Source: a virus. Taken from it: a DNA stretch of 35,002 nt. The notes under the pieces were generated by a model. It had not been told where the DNA came from. It searched no databases and worked only from the letters and a program-made list of their open reading frames with translations. The translations under genes were made by a program, and so were the position numbers. Below, one piece after another: positions 24,949 to 32,802 of the stretch (position 1 is its first letter; each line of letters opens with the position of its first letter). The stretch is from the IMG/VR virus record IMGVR_UViG_3300035664_000043, positions 1 through 35,002 of that record; one strand, written 5' to 3'.

Positions 24949-26165
24949 CAATCAATTTTTGCGGGAGTACCAAAGCCCTTGAATTCAGGCTCTTCTGGCT
25001 CCATGGTCAAAACTGTTTCCACTTGAGCCATCATCAGCTCCGTAATAACAGGCCAAGTGAATTCTTCAATGCGCTGCTTGCACCATTCGCCATCATCCTT
25101 TAATTGCTCTCGATCTTCGTAATACATTGTGAGCAGTTCGGCTAAATGATCTGGCGATGGCTGGCCACGGTCAAGGCCATAATTCCTGTCCACCTCCCAG
25201 CTTTCAATGGCAATGCGCGGCACGCCACTAAAGATTTCCTTGCAGCTCGTATGATCTGGCACCAACTGAGCCACGCCAGTGGCCGCATGTTCAGTGTTGA
25301 CCAAGCCCCAGCCTTCCCCAATGCAAGTGTTGATGCCAATGTCTGAAGCGTTATAGACCATGTTGAGCTGCTCAATAGTAAGACAATTGGCCGTCGAAAA
25401 GCTTGGACTCGTCAAAATAAGTTTGCCGGTTGGGTCGTAGCCTTCGTCTCTCGCTACGCGCTTAAACAACGGAATCAAATCCCACCCCATATCTTTGCTG
25501 CCCATATTTAGCCATAGTCTTGCATCAGGCTTGTCCTTGGCAAATTTGATAAAGCCCTTAATGGTTAAGTCAATGCGCTTACGGGGCTGGTTTCTATTGC
25601 CATTGAAAACAATGAAAACATCCGGCGGCACGCCCAGCTTTTCTCGACATTCGGCTTTGTCCATCGGGAAAAACTTGGTGAAGTCCGTGCCATGGCCCAT
25701 GATGCCAATCGGTCTTTCATAGCCAATTTTGCGAAGCTCCTTCACGCCAAATTCCGTATAAGTGGCCACGCCATCCCATTCGTTAATGGGCTCCAACAGT
25801 TCGGGAAACAAACCGTAGCTGTCAATTGGCGTATAAACAAAGAATTTGAAGCCGATGCTTTCTTTAAAAGCCTTAACAGCCTTCCATAAGCTGATGCCTA
25901 TCCAAATATCATTTGTCACCCATACCAAATCTGGCTTGATCTTTTGTACTAGCTCTCCAATGCGATGAGAGCCAAATGGATCGGAGCCATGCAGCATCGC
26001 CGGGTAGGTGTTGTATTTACGAGCTTCTTTGTCTGGATCGCCATGGTAGTTAACGGCCAACACGCTCACTTCATGCTCCTCGGCCAATGCGGGAAGCAGG
26101 TTTTCCGCCACACGGCCAAAGCCAGTTTCCACAAAAGCATCGCCGCAATACAGAATTTTTGCCAT
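24948..26165 (-). CDS. GT4-family glycosyltransferase
   Basis: The 405-residue enzyme has an N-terminal Rossmann half starting MAKILYCGDAFVETGFGRVA and a C-terminal donor half with FNGNRNQPRKRIDLTIKGF. The E-x7-E motif is visible in GEGWGLVNTEHAATG. Both are hallmarks of GT4 (glycosyltransferase B fold). The chosen ATG at 26165 starts at the family N-terminus. Two further in-frame ATGs at 26189 and 26192 add MMAKILVFV, a near copy of the true start. None has a strong ribosome site. It probably adds a sugar to a glycan of the phage or host. Confidence 0.85.
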   Translation of the reverse strand: MAKILYCGDAFVETGFGRVAENLLPALAEEHEVSVLAVNYHGDPDKEARKYNTYPAMLHGSDPFGSHRIGELVQKIKPDLVWVTNDIWIGISLWKAVKAFKESIGFKFFVYTPIDSYGLFPELLEPINEWDGVATYTEFGVKELRKIGYERPIGIMGHGTDFTKFFPMDKAECREKLGVPPDVFIVFNGNRNQPRKRIDLTIKGFIKFAKDKPDARLWLNMGSKDMGWDLIPLFKRVARDEGYDPTGKLILTSPSFSTANCLTIEQLNMVYNASDIGINTCIGEGWGLVNTEHAATGVAQLVPDHTSCKEIFSGVPRIAIESWEVDRNYGLDRGQPSPDHLAELLTMYYEDREQLKDDGEWCKQRIEEFTWPVITELMMAQVETVLTMEPEEPEFKGFGTPAKID

Positions 26166-26200
26166 GACAAAAACAAGAATCTTCGCCATCATAAGCCGCG

Positions 26201-26228
26201 TTTATACTATGGGCGCAGGAGACGAACC
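26201..26228 (+). promoter_or_regulatory. Candidate -10 element and ribosome site for the plus-strand sugar pair
   Basis: TATACT at 26203-26208 is a good -10, and AGGAG lies 7 bases before the ATG at 26229. No convincing -35 is found at 16-18 bases upstream. The site divides a divergent pair and would give this plus-strand pair its own expression within the minus-strand run. Confidence 0.35.
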
Positions 26229-26927
26229 ATGCGACTATCACCAACTTCAATGCGCTTCTGCATTAGCACTTGCCAGAAGTTTGCAGCGCATACATTGCAG
26301 GTGATCGTACCTTCCCTACTCCAAAACGGCATTGCCAAAGAGCATATTTTGATTGTCAATGGTGGATGGGAAGATTCCCTGGCAATCACGGACTACGAAG
26401 GCGTGCCAATGCTGTTGACGCCGCAAAACTCTTTTGAATACACTCCTCTCATTGAAATTGTCGATAACAACATCCACAGCGACTATTGGTTTCTCCTGCA
26501 CGACACCTGCATCGCTGGCCCCTTGTTTTACGAACTTGCCTTGTCGTTGCCAGTAGACAGTCCAGAGAAAGTGGCCCTCAAGGGCACGCCATCAATGAGC
26601 ATTGGCCTGTATCGCATGGACTACCTCCTACGCCACAAGGAACGCTTGATGGCCATCCGAAACATGGACTGCTCGCCTGAGGCCCTGCAAAGATGGAAGC
26701 AATGGGGCGTGCCAAATGAGGACTACATGCTCTGGAAATTAAACGACGCACCCACTCACGTTTACCATCCTGATCGCCATGGTCCCGACGAATGGAACTA
26801 CCAAGGCCATTCAGACGCATATGGCACTGGTTTTGCCCGTCGCATTGAATATTTTCCCCAGTTAGACCTCTATAAAGCCAAAAGCAATTGGCAAGGCGTG
26901 CAGCCAGTCCTCTGTCTTGACATCTGA
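26229..26927 (+). CDS. Glycosyltransferase-like protein (GT-A type)
   Basis: The 232-residue protein begins MRLSPTSMRFCISTCQKFAA, and its start is fixed by AGGAG. It carries LLQNGIAKEHILIVNGGWED and SDYWFLLHDTCIAGPLFYEL, where H-D-T sits in the usual metal and nucleotide-sugar position of GT-A enzymes. PNEDYMLWKLND later provides the acceptor-side acidic residues. This matches GT-A proteins of phage and bacterial glycan clusters. Its stop overlaps the next start by 1 base (TGATG), making an operon pair. The long upstream open frame on this strand is antisense to the GT4 gene. The sugar is unknown. Confidence 0.65.
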   Translation: MRLSPTSMRFCISTCQKFAAHTLQVIVPSLLQNGIAKEHILIVNGGWEDSLAITDYEGVPMLLTPQNSFEYTPLIEIVDNNIHSDYWFLLHDTCIAGPLFYELALSLPVDSPEKVALKGTPSMSIGLYRMDYLLRHKERLMAIRNMDCSPEALQRWKQWGVPNEDYMLWKLNDAPTHVYHPDRHGPDEWNYQGHSDAYGTGFARRIEYFPQLDLYKAKSNWQGVQPVLCLDI

Positions 26928-27901
26928 TGAAAAATATTGCCATCATCGGAGGCGGCTGGGTGGGCTGTCATCTAGCCAAAGAGTTCAGCAAAGAACACAA
27001 CATTACGATTTACGAGCGCAATGATCATTTGATTAGCGAGGCATCGCTGATCAATCAGAATCGCTTGCACTATGGCTATCACTATGCACGAAATGGAAGG
27101 ACGCGCCAATTGTGCCGCACTACTTTCCATGCGTTCTTAAAAGACTACGGTCATCTTGTTGAAGACATTACGGACAATTTGTACGCTGTTTCGCAAGACG
27201 AAAGCTTATTGGACGACACAACAATTTTGACAATTTTTGATGAGTGGCCGCATCGCGTGGTTTACGCCCCGTGGCTAGACAACACTTCCTGTGCCATTGC
27301 CACGCCAGAAAAATTTATCAACCCTGTATTGGCAGGAGAATATTTTCAAGCCCTTCTCTCGCCATTTGTTGTGCATGAAGAAATAGTTGCCAATGAACTT
27401 CCCCTTTTACAACAAGACTATGATTTAGTGCTTGATTGCACTAACAACTTTCTTTTGAAGCCAGAAGAAAATTGCTTTTTTGAGCGCGTCATGATGATGC
27501 TCTATACCATTGAACGGCCTCTTCCCTTTGGCGCACTTACTTACATTGACGGAGAATTATTCTCCCTCTATCCCTATGGTGAAGGGCTTATGTCTTTGAG
27601 CCACGTAAAGCATGGGATTTTGTCGCAAAGCGCTCGTCCTGTTGACAATTACGACGATCACGACTACAATCTCCATCGCTTAAAAATGGAGGATCATGCA
27701 AGGCAATATTGGCCGGACTTTAATTTATACCTAAGACCCGTGGCGCCAGTGTGCTCTACCAAGGCCAAGATTAAAGACAGAAGTGCCAATCGTATGCCTG
27801 TTTATCGCCAGCGTGATAACTTTGTTTCTATTTTTACTGGCAAAATTCAAGGTGTCTATGCCATTAAAAACCACATTCAAACCATTATCAATCAGGCATA
27901 G
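26927..27901 (+). CDS. FAD-dependent oxidoreductase (DAO-like)
   Basis: The 324-residue protein starts MKNIAIIGGGWVGCHLAKEF, a classic GxGxxG dinucleotide-binding motif. NQNRLHYGYHYARNG follows, close to the NQ-x-R-x-H-x-G-Y-H-Y-x-R motif of FAD oxidoreductases in the DAO superfamily. The C-terminal VSIFTGKIQGVYAIKNH would close the FAD site. It is co-translated with the GT-A-like gene. Its 3' end overlaps the convergent TIM-barrel gene by 10 bases. It may oxidise a sugar or amino-sugar, which is inferred from the neighbours. Confidence 0.78.
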   Translation: MKNIAIIGGGWVGCHLAKEFSKEHNITIYERNDHLISEASLINQNRLHYGYHYARNGRTRQLCRTTFHAFLKDYGHLVEDITDNLYAVSQDESLLDDTTILTIFDEWPHRVVYAPWLDNTSCAIATPEKFINPVLAGEYFQALLSPFVVHEEIVANELPLLQQDYDLVLDCTNNFLLKPEENCFFERVMMMLYTIERPLPFGALTYIDGELFSLYPYGEGLMSLSHVKHGILSQSARPVDNYDDHDYNLHRLKMEDHARQYWPDFNLYLRPVAPVCSTKAKIKDRSANRMPVYRQRDNFVSIFTGKIQGVYAIKNHIQTIINQA

Positions 27902-28635
27902 ATTTGCCTGAACAGTGGATATTCACGAAGATAATTTTTAGCCTTAAAAAGTTCGCGAATAATGCCAAGCTGGTAACCATGCATGCCCAGCATTTCTCTA
28001 ATTTGCTCGTGCTCATATTTATTTAATAGTGGTCCATTATCAGTGTCGCTGATATGCACGTGAGCAATGTAAGGAAGATAATGTCCCAATATCTTTTTAG
28101 GGCTATCGCCCTCTAGCCATGCGTTGTTTGTATCGAGCATGGTCTTGACATTTTTCAAATTGTAATAATCAATTAAATTGACAATTTCACCAACAGTGTG
28201 AAAATATTTTCCGCCAAATGCCCGTGCCACTGGTTCAATGCACAGAATGGCATCATTGGCTTCCAGAATCTTGTCCATGCGGCGAAGCACGTTCATTAAA
28301 CAGGCAGGACTTCCACGCCGGAGACCGGGACTGCCAAGAACAAAGCGCTTAATTCCCATAAAAGAACCTAGCCTAATAACGCGCAATAAATGCTCTTGAG
28401 TGGCCTCGGTATTTTCAAAACTTTCTACATTGCTGCCGAAAAACAAAGCTTGAGCAGAATATGCCCAAAGACCATATTCTTCCCTATATTTCTTTGCTAA
28501 GTCCGCATAATCAAGGCGTTGCTGAAACACTCGATGAGGAACAATCTCCAGCAGATTAAACGCCCCGGCATTGGCGCTTAAAATTTGCTCCTCCTGTTCT
28601 GGCTCCCAGCCAATCGCACTAATTCCGATAAGCAT
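27892..28635 (-). CDS. TIM-barrel sugar isomerase/epimerase-like
   Basis: The 247-residue protein begins MLIGISAIGWEPEQEEQILS and has AP-endonuclease-2/sugar-isomerase features. MGIKRFVLGSPG and ILCIEPVARAFGG hold the metal-binding Glu, KTMLDTNNAWLEG holds the Asp, and IAHVHISDTDNG holds His and Asp. GGAGG lies 9 bases before the ATG at 28635. An earlier open stretch of 27 codons overlaps the epimerase gene and is not needed. Overlap with the epimerase is 17 bases. It probably acts on a sugar in the cassette. The substrate is unknown. Confidence 0.75.
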   Translation of the reverse strand: MLIGISAIGWEPEQEEQILSANAGAFNLLEIVPHRVFQQRLDYADLAKKYREEYGLWAYSAQALFFGSNVESFENTEATQEHLLRVIRLGSFMGIKRFVLGSPGLRRGSPACLMNVLRRMDKILEANDAILCIEPVARAFGGKYFHTVGEIVNLIDYYNLKNVKTMLDTNNAWLEGDSPKKILGHYLPYIAHVHISDTDNGPLLNKYEHEQIREMLGMHGYQLGIIRELFKAKNYLREYPLFRQIYA

Positions 28636-29314
28636 TGATAAACGCCTCCATTTTTGCAAGCATTTCTTCTTTGCCGTATTTATAACTCCCGCAATGATAG
28701 TCAATACGGGAGCCATAACTCACTTTAGCTTCAGGAAAAAAACGATCAAGAATTTCCTGCGTTTCAATGGGCTCAGAAAATAAATCGTAAATGCCGGCCC
28801 CTTCAATCGCCAGGGTATCTTGCCATAAATCGTTTAAATCGTACCATTGGTAGGCAGAATTGCCATTGATTTGACCAACATTATTATTGTTCAATAAATC
28901 AAACAAAACGTTCTTTTTAATGCGCTTGTGAAATAATGCGGGAAGACGAATAATCTTTACAACGCTATTCGGAAACATCGCTTTCACTAATAGCTCAAAC
29001 ACGCGCCTTACGCGCCCGTAATCTAAATTGCCAAAAGAATGCTTGTAAATATCAATGGTGGAATAAAGAATAATTTCCTTCGTTTCCCAGGGGCGAATAG
29101 TGGCTGCAATTTCTTGCATGTTGAAGAAATCTTTTGCCGGATCTTGATTGGCCTTCCATTTCTCCGCCGGAAGACACGCCAGATACAACTTATCAATCGT
29201 GCCATTTAGTAATGAAGCGCGATACAAATTGCTGGAATTGTACGAATGGTTGAACTGCTGATGTTCCTGGAGAATGCCGCCAATCAGGCCGGTGTTTCCA
29301 ATCAAAACATCCAT
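28619..29314 (-). CDS. NAD-dependent epimerase/dehydratase-like protein (short)
   Basis: The 231-residue protein starts MDVLIGNTGLIGGILQEHQQ, a GxTGxxG Rossmann motif. EIILYSTIDIY fits the strand that carries the catalytic Ser, but the usual YxxxK is replaced by DYGRVRRVFE, with Tyr present and Lys changed to Arg. Length is shorter than typical sugar-nucleotide epimerases. It may therefore be a binding-only or altered enzyme. It begins 2 bases after the head-morphogenesis stop, so sugar genes and head genes share a message. Confidence 0.65.
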   Translation of the reverse strand: MDVLIGNTGLIGGILQEHQQFNHSYNSSNLYRASLLNGTIDKLYLACLPAEKWKANQDPAKDFFNMQEIAATIRPWETKEIILYSTIDIYKHSFGNLDYGRVRRVFELLVKAMFPNSVVKIIRLPALFHKRIKKNVLFDLLNNNNVGQINGNSAYQWYDLNDLWQDTLAIEGAGIYDLFSEPIETQEILDRFFPEAKVSYGSRIDYHCGSYKYGKEEMLAKMEAFINAYRN

Positions 29315-29316
29315 GA

Positions 29317-29997
29317 CTAAACCGCCACGACAGGCGCTTGCTGACGCAGATACTTTACCTTACATTTGCAATTGGAACGGCACGCACAGCGCTGTCCGGG
29401 TAGAGGCAGACTGCCAATTGGCACAACGCCTCGCGCTGCATAGTCCAGGCAGTCTTGGCAATGCTTGGCCTGGCTGTCAAGGATGCGCCGCATCAGGCTA
29501 TATCCTTGCCGTTCCTGGCGCATGGACGCGCCTTCCCAGTAAGCACCTCGCACACTTTCAGCATACATCCCAATACGAGCAAGAGCCATGGGAGTAGATA
29601 TGCCCCCAGCCAACAAATCGCGAGCAAAAACCTCCAAATAACGGTATTCAGCACGAAGCCTCTGGCCGATGCGGCCCCATTCAACTGGAGTCATACTATT
29701 ACGACCACCACTGCCGATCATCGCGGCCTGAGAGTGAGCCAGCTTCAACGCTTCTCTGACGCTTTGTTGCCACTGATCCAGCGTGATATCGCCACGATCA
29801 AGCATATTTGTATAACGGCGTAGGAGCCGACCAAGATTAGAAATGCGACCATCGACTAAAGCCTCCACGGCGGTTTGAGAAAGGAAACGTCCATTTGCTC
29901 CGCGATAACGCCCACTAATTGGGTCGTAGTTCCATTCAGCATCAAAGCGAACAATGGAAGCGGAGAATTCCGAAAGTGGATTAAGAAGGCTGGACAT
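29317..29997 (-). CDS. Head morphogenesis protein (MuF / SPP1 gp7-like)
   Basis: The 226-residue protein has an N-terminal SGRYRGANGRFLSQTAVEAL, a long helical middle and a C-terminal Cys cluster: HCQDCLDYAARG (C180, C183) and GQRCACRSNCKCK (C204, C206, C210, C212). This order is typical of phage head-morphogenesis proteins. The Cys groups may bind zinc. It overlaps the portal gene by 17 bases. The likely role is an internal head protein acting with the portal early in assembly. Confidence 0.8.
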   Translation of the reverse strand: MSSLLNPLSEFSASIVRFDAEWNYDPISGRYRGANGRFLSQTAVEALVDGRISNLGRLLRRYTNMLDRGDITLDQWQQSVREALKLAHSQAAMIGSGGRNSMTPVEWGRIGQRLRAEYRYLEVFARDLLAGGISTPMALARIGMYAESVRGAYWEGASMRQERQGYSLMRRILDSQAKHCQDCLDYAARGVVPIGSLPLPGQRCACRSNCKCKVKYLRQQAPVVAV

Positions 29998-32257
29998 CCT
30001 CAGCCTCCAGAATGTCCTTAAACCGTTCCGGCGCTTCTTGCTTCCATTGATTCAATGCGGCGTCAATGTCCTCGTCGGAAATCAACGAAGCCTCATCCAC
30101 GTCTCCCAACACTAAGCCACTGGTTTTTAGCGGTTCAATTGCATCTTGCTTTTGAGCAAGAAATTCTTCGTGCTTCTTCTCAAAAATGGCATGAGTGGAA
30201 CATGGCATATAAACAGGGCCATCTTCCGTTTGTTCCACATGGAAGCCTTCACAACCAATCCTGGCGGCAGTGGCCTCGGCTTCTTCTTGCGTTTTGTAAA
30301 CGTGGGCATTGGGATTTTGAGCATCCACTTTGCTGCTAACCATCTTCGCCGGACCACGGCGCTCTGGATCAGGATCTGCCTTGCGCTTGCGAGCAACAAT
30401 TGTTTGCCGTTCTTCTTTGCTCATAGCCTGAGCCTTGGCCTTAGGCAAACACTTTGGCTTGCCCTCTTTTTCTTCACGTCCGCCGCATGGCCCCATGATT
30501 TCGCCATTGGCGCCAATCCTCACCCACTCTTCTTTAAACCATTGCTCAAGATCATCGGCATGGATTTCACCTTCGTCTCCTTTAAAAGCGCCGCTCAATG
30601 AACCGTGCTTCTTCTTGAACATTTGCTTATATTGCTGCACCACATAGCCGCTGGCGTAAGCCGAAGGCCACACTTTGAACTTCGCTTTGGCTGCGCTAAC
30701 AGCGCGAGAATGCAGCTCCTTGTCTGTGAATTTCACGTCGCCACGCACTTTCTCAAGATCGCGGGGCAGAAACAAACCAGCCGAATCTTCCACTTCACGA
30801 CTTCCATCCATCGGTAACGTGCCATTCTCCTCATTCATTGGATCGCGACCACCAGGCGGCACAGCAAAACCACCCCGCCCTTGAGTGGAACCACCCCCAC
30901 CTTGAGCGGGAAGTTCGCGAATGACAGTTGGATCGAGGGTAAGCTCCATGCTCCACTCAGAACCGCCGTAACGGGCGTCCGCCACTTCCTTCGGACTCAG
31001 CACGCCAAGCTGGATGTAACGGCCATCTACAGCCGCCACACGCGCCCGCACGTCCGCCATTTCCCGCTCATTTAGTTCAAACAATGGGTTGAAGGAGATG
31101 CGCCACGACTCAGGCAGCTTTCCATTCGTCGGACCCTCTTTGCTCAGCATGATGTATTCCATCAGCTTCTTAATAGGCCGCTTGAAATGGACGCTTTGAT
31201 AGTCAGCAAGCGTTTTTGCGAAATCACGCTCTTCACTACGGCCAGTAGAGCCCAGTCCGCTCGGGCTTTCGCCAAATAGTACGGTATGAGGAATTTTGCT
31301 GGCGCCAATAATGTCAACGCGCAGCTTTTCCAACACTTCTCCAATGCCGCCAAAATTACGACTAATAAATTCAAGCTCCTCCTTCTCCGCGTCAATCGCA
31401 TAGCCGCGATAAACGCTCTTGCTCATATCATTAACTTGCAGCCTGTCCCTGACGGCACCTTCCTTCCCGGCTGCCAGCATCGCTGCAAGTCCCTTCACTT
31501 TATGCACAAAAATATCAAACTCAGTGAGCAACGTGGCCGCTGAATTTAAGCCAGTCCAATAGTGGCGGAAGCTGTCATAAACAGTTTGAAGGCTGCTCAT
31601 GCCCCAACCATAATTCCGCTGCCTAATGCGATAAGGCAGCCAATCTCCATCAAACCGCAAAATCCTGTCCTTATGGATGTAGGACAACGTGGGTTCGTTA
31701 ATTAAATCGCCGGAAATAATTTGATAGTAATTGGCCTTTGAATAGTCGTAGAGGTTTTCCTCAGAGATGACTGGGGCAATTTGCCACCTGTCCAAACATT
31801 CAATTTCCTCCACGCGACGAATGTTCCTTCTATCGACAGGCATATAAGCGGGACGACCATCATCAATAAACAGAAGTAGGCAAGCGCCTCCGTATAGACG
31901 AGAGTTCTTTGCTGCGAGGTTGAGGAATTCAAGGATGTAGAGGTCTTCAATTACTTGCTCAATGCCTTGCACTTCTTCGGCTCTAACGCCGTCTCCGCCA
32001 AACAATACTTTGAAGCCTTTCCGAGTGGCTTGGTCAGCATAAATGTCAACAATGCGACGAGGCAGCCATTCACCATATAAATTCTCCAGCTCCTCTTGCG
32101 CTAGGAAAATTGTAGCCGTGGTCTTGGTGTACTGGCCCTTGTCGCGACTAGTGCCCATGCCAATGAGCACGTTTTGCAGCCCGTCAGCACGCAGTCCGCC
32201 CTCAGAAGCATGCCCCAAATCGACCATTTCGTTATCCATTGACTTTCTTAAGGCCAT
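29981..32257 (-). CDS. Portal protein (DUF1073-like) with extra C-terminal domains
   Basis: The protein has 758 residues. Residues about 40-450 form a DUF1073-like portal with the conserved LYGGACLLLFIDDGRP and a clip and stem region ending FNPLFELNEREMADV. A Gly/Pro linker (450-475) follows. Residues about 505-640 match the DUF5872-like pattern: KVWPSAYASGYVVQQYKQM, LEQWFKEEWVRIG, then CGGREEKEGKPKCLPKAKAQ. Residues 660-692 carry C669, H673, C686 and H689 (IGCEGFHVEQTED, then YMPCSTHAIF), a possible metal site. The extension makes this portal unusually long. The portal role is well supported; the role of the appended parts is unknown. Confidence 0.88.
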   Translation of the reverse strand: MALRKSMDNEMVDLGHASEGGLRADGLQNVLIGMGTSRDKGQYTKTTATIFLAQEELENLYGEWLPRRIVDIYADQATRKGFKVLFGGDGVRAEEVQGIEQVIEDLYILEFLNLAAKNSRLYGGACLLLFIDDGRPAYMPVDRRNIRRVEEIECLDRWQIAPVISEENLYDYSKANYYQIISGDLINEPTLSYIHKDRILRFDGDWLPYRIRQRNYGWGMSSLQTVYDSFRHYWTGLNSAATLLTEFDIFVHKVKGLAAMLAAGKEGAVRDRLQVNDMSKSVYRGYAIDAEKEELEFISRNFGGIGEVLEKLRVDIIGASKIPHTVLFGESPSGLGSTGRSEERDFAKTLADYQSVHFKRPIKKLMEYIMLSKEGPTNGKLPESWRISFNPLFELNEREMADVRARVAAVDGRYIQLGVLSPKEVADARYGGSEWSMELTLDPTVIRELPAQGGGGSTQGRGGFAVPPGGRDPMNEENGTLPMDGSREVEDSAGLFLPRDLEKVRGDVKFTDKELHSRAVSAAKAKFKVWPSAYASGYVVQQYKQMFKKKHGSLSGAFKGDEGEIHADDLEQWFKEEWVRIGANGEIMGPCGGREEKEGKPKCLPKAKAQAMSKEERQTIVARKRKADPDPERRGPAKMVSSKVDAQNPNAHVYKTQEEAEATAARIGCEGFHVEQTEDGPVYMPCSTHAIFEKKHEEFLAQKQDAIEPLKTSGLVLGDVDEASLISDEDIDAALNQWKQEAPERFKDILEAEDVQPS

Positions 32258-32304
32258 TATGTATTGCTTTCATTCTAAAAGCTGGCTACATTGGCCTGGT
32301 TGCT

Positions 32305-32802
32305 ATGGCCAGTATGGCTAGCCCTCTGCAATTTGCTTTCAGCGACGAACAGCGCAAAGCTGTCTACGCCGAAGCCCACCGCCGTCAAGCCGTCAATTCC
32401 GCACTAGGTCTTAAGGGCCGGAACAATGGCCCAGCCTCAGGCAGCGAAGCCCTCCGCCTCCACCTCATTGGAGCGGCGGGAGAGATGGCCGTCGCCGCCC
32501 TGCTCGATATGGAACACTTTCTCTACCAGGAAACCACGGCCAAACGAGGCTCCGCAGACCTCCCTCCCAATATTGATGTTAAAACTCGTGCTCGCCACTA
32601 CTATGATTTAGTGGTGCAATTGGATGAAAAGCCTGGAAAAATATTTGTTCTCGTGACCATTGAAAATCGAAAAACTCTTGTGCATGGCTGGATAAAAAGT
32701 GAAGACGCCATGAAAGATCAATGGAAAAAAGAGCACGTTAAAGGCCGCCCGGCCTTCTTCGTCCCCAAGCACTATTTACAGCCTCTTTCGTCATTATTGT
32801 AA
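32305..32802 (+). CDS. PD-(D/E)XK nuclease-like protein before the terminase
   Basis: From the ATG at 32305 the protein has 165 residues; an ATG at 32314 is also possible, and upstream sequence adds an unlikely hydrophobic leader. GAAGEMAVAALLDM supplies the Glu of an N-terminal helix. GSADLPPNIDVKTRARHYYD provides D-x-(n)-D-V-K, and FVLVTIENRKTLVHGWIKSE follows. This is the layout of small phage PD-(D/E)XK-fold proteins. It shares 1 base with the terminase start (TAATG). A role in DNA processing or packaging is inferred. Confidence 0.62.
   Translation: MASMASPLQFAFSDEQRKAVYAEAHRRQAVNSALGLKGRNNGPASGSEALRLHLIGAAGEMAVAALLDMEHFLYQETTAKRGSADLPPNIDVKTRARHYYDLVVQLDEKPGKIFVLVTIENRKTLVHGWIKSEDAMKDQWKKEHVKGRPAFFVPKHYLQPLSSLL

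Noticed and set aside
25965-26228. Upstream extension of the GT-A-like gene
   Set aside because: It overlaps the GT4 gene on the other strand; the ATG at 26229 has AGGAG at good spacing.
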